DNA from: Silene conica
Taxonomy: Eukaryota > Streptophyta > Magnoliopsida > Caryophyllales > Caryophyllaceae
NCBI GenBank assembly: GCA_029255685.2
Contig: CM055319.2
Location: forward strand, 21,794,247 to 21,858,246
Length of the DNA stretch: 64,000 bases
Reading direction: 5' to 3'
Below are positions 63,801 to 64,000 of this stretch, piece by piece (the first letter of the stretch is position 1; each line of letters begins with the position of its first letter). The notes below the pieces were generated by a model that worked only from the letters and a program-made list of their open reading frames with translations, was not told the DNA's origin and made no database searches. The position numbers and the translations under genes are program-made.

Positions 63801-64000
63801 CCCTAGATAACTAACATTATAACCACCATATATCTCAACTCTTCTTTATTTTGAGTGGTAATGTTAGTTAATTTAGCACTTTTTCTTACATCCTCCCAAA
63901 TAAAAAGGGGGACAATGGGATGAATGGAGTATTTGAAGAATTTCTACATTAGGATTGTAGTGACTTGTGAGATGTGTTGGCTTTTGCGACTCTGACCCCC
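60810..64000. other. Downstream region of the kinase gene, no gene recognised
   Basis: The first few hundred bases should be the kinase 3' untranslated region. No frame of note follows. A Stowaway-like end, CTCCCTCCATCCCACTTTTA, starts at 62913 after TA, but its partner is not clear; three GGGAGTAA(T/A)(A/T)T(T/A) repeats lie at 63121-63190. A possible small inverted-repeat element lies near 63722-63930 (CAAATTAATTGTCCCA and GGGGGACAATGGGATG). Confidence 0.45.

Overview
This window is nuclear DNA of a flowering plant. The evidence is spliced plant genes (RNA polymerase II subunit 2, a plant callose synthase, a DUF2921 membrane protein, a Raf-like kinase) set among plant-type transposons: Athila-like LTRs, L1 LINEs with zf-RVT and RNase H tails, an RTE LINE, a Cassandra element with a 5S-like segment, and Stowaway, Tourist, hAT and Mutator-type miniature elements. 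A eudicot is clear. A Caryophyllales species is my guess from repeat style and is not proven.

Layout. 1-2125: 5' end of an Athila-like Ty3/gypsy element (minus). 2260-4410: decayed L1 LINE. 5052-13910: complete RPB2 gene on the minus strand, 16 coding exons, whose introns hold a Stowaway, a nested Tourist/Stowaway pair, a 36-bp inverted repeat and two tandem duplications. 14187-15656: a 5'-truncated LINE 277 bp upstream of the RPB2 start codon. 16919-18836: solo Athila-type LTR inside a GTN trinucleotide repeat. 21751-24528: intronless DUF2921 gene. 25475-29085: RTE-clade LINE. 29350-35740: nearly intact 6.4-kb L1 LINE with both ORFs. 36180-37900: LINE remnant split by a hAT-type element. 40849-46197: intronless callose synthase (CALS11/GSL1 type, minus). 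46600-49046: LINE pieces. 52743-54149: Cassandra with a younger TRIM nested in one LTR. 54330-55914: LINE remnant split by two miniature elements. 57995-60809: three-exon Raf-like kinase (plus) with a Mutator-like element in intron 1. 60810-64000: no gene recognised.

The four host genes do not form a pathway: transcription, cell-wall callose, an uncharacterised membrane protein and signalling lie side by side as is usual in plant genomes. The window is most informative as a record of nested insertion. Many elements retain exact target-site duplications (17 bp for the L1, 12 bp for the RTE, 8 bp for several hAT-type elements, 5 bp for Cassandra and the TRIM), which fixes their borders and relative order. 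I found no clear undescribed enzymatic or defence system. The most unusual items are the TRIM that shares Cassandra's internal domain but has unrelated LTRs, palindrome arrays inside LTRs and inside a MULE, and a duplicated exon end carrying a second candidate splice donor in RPB2.
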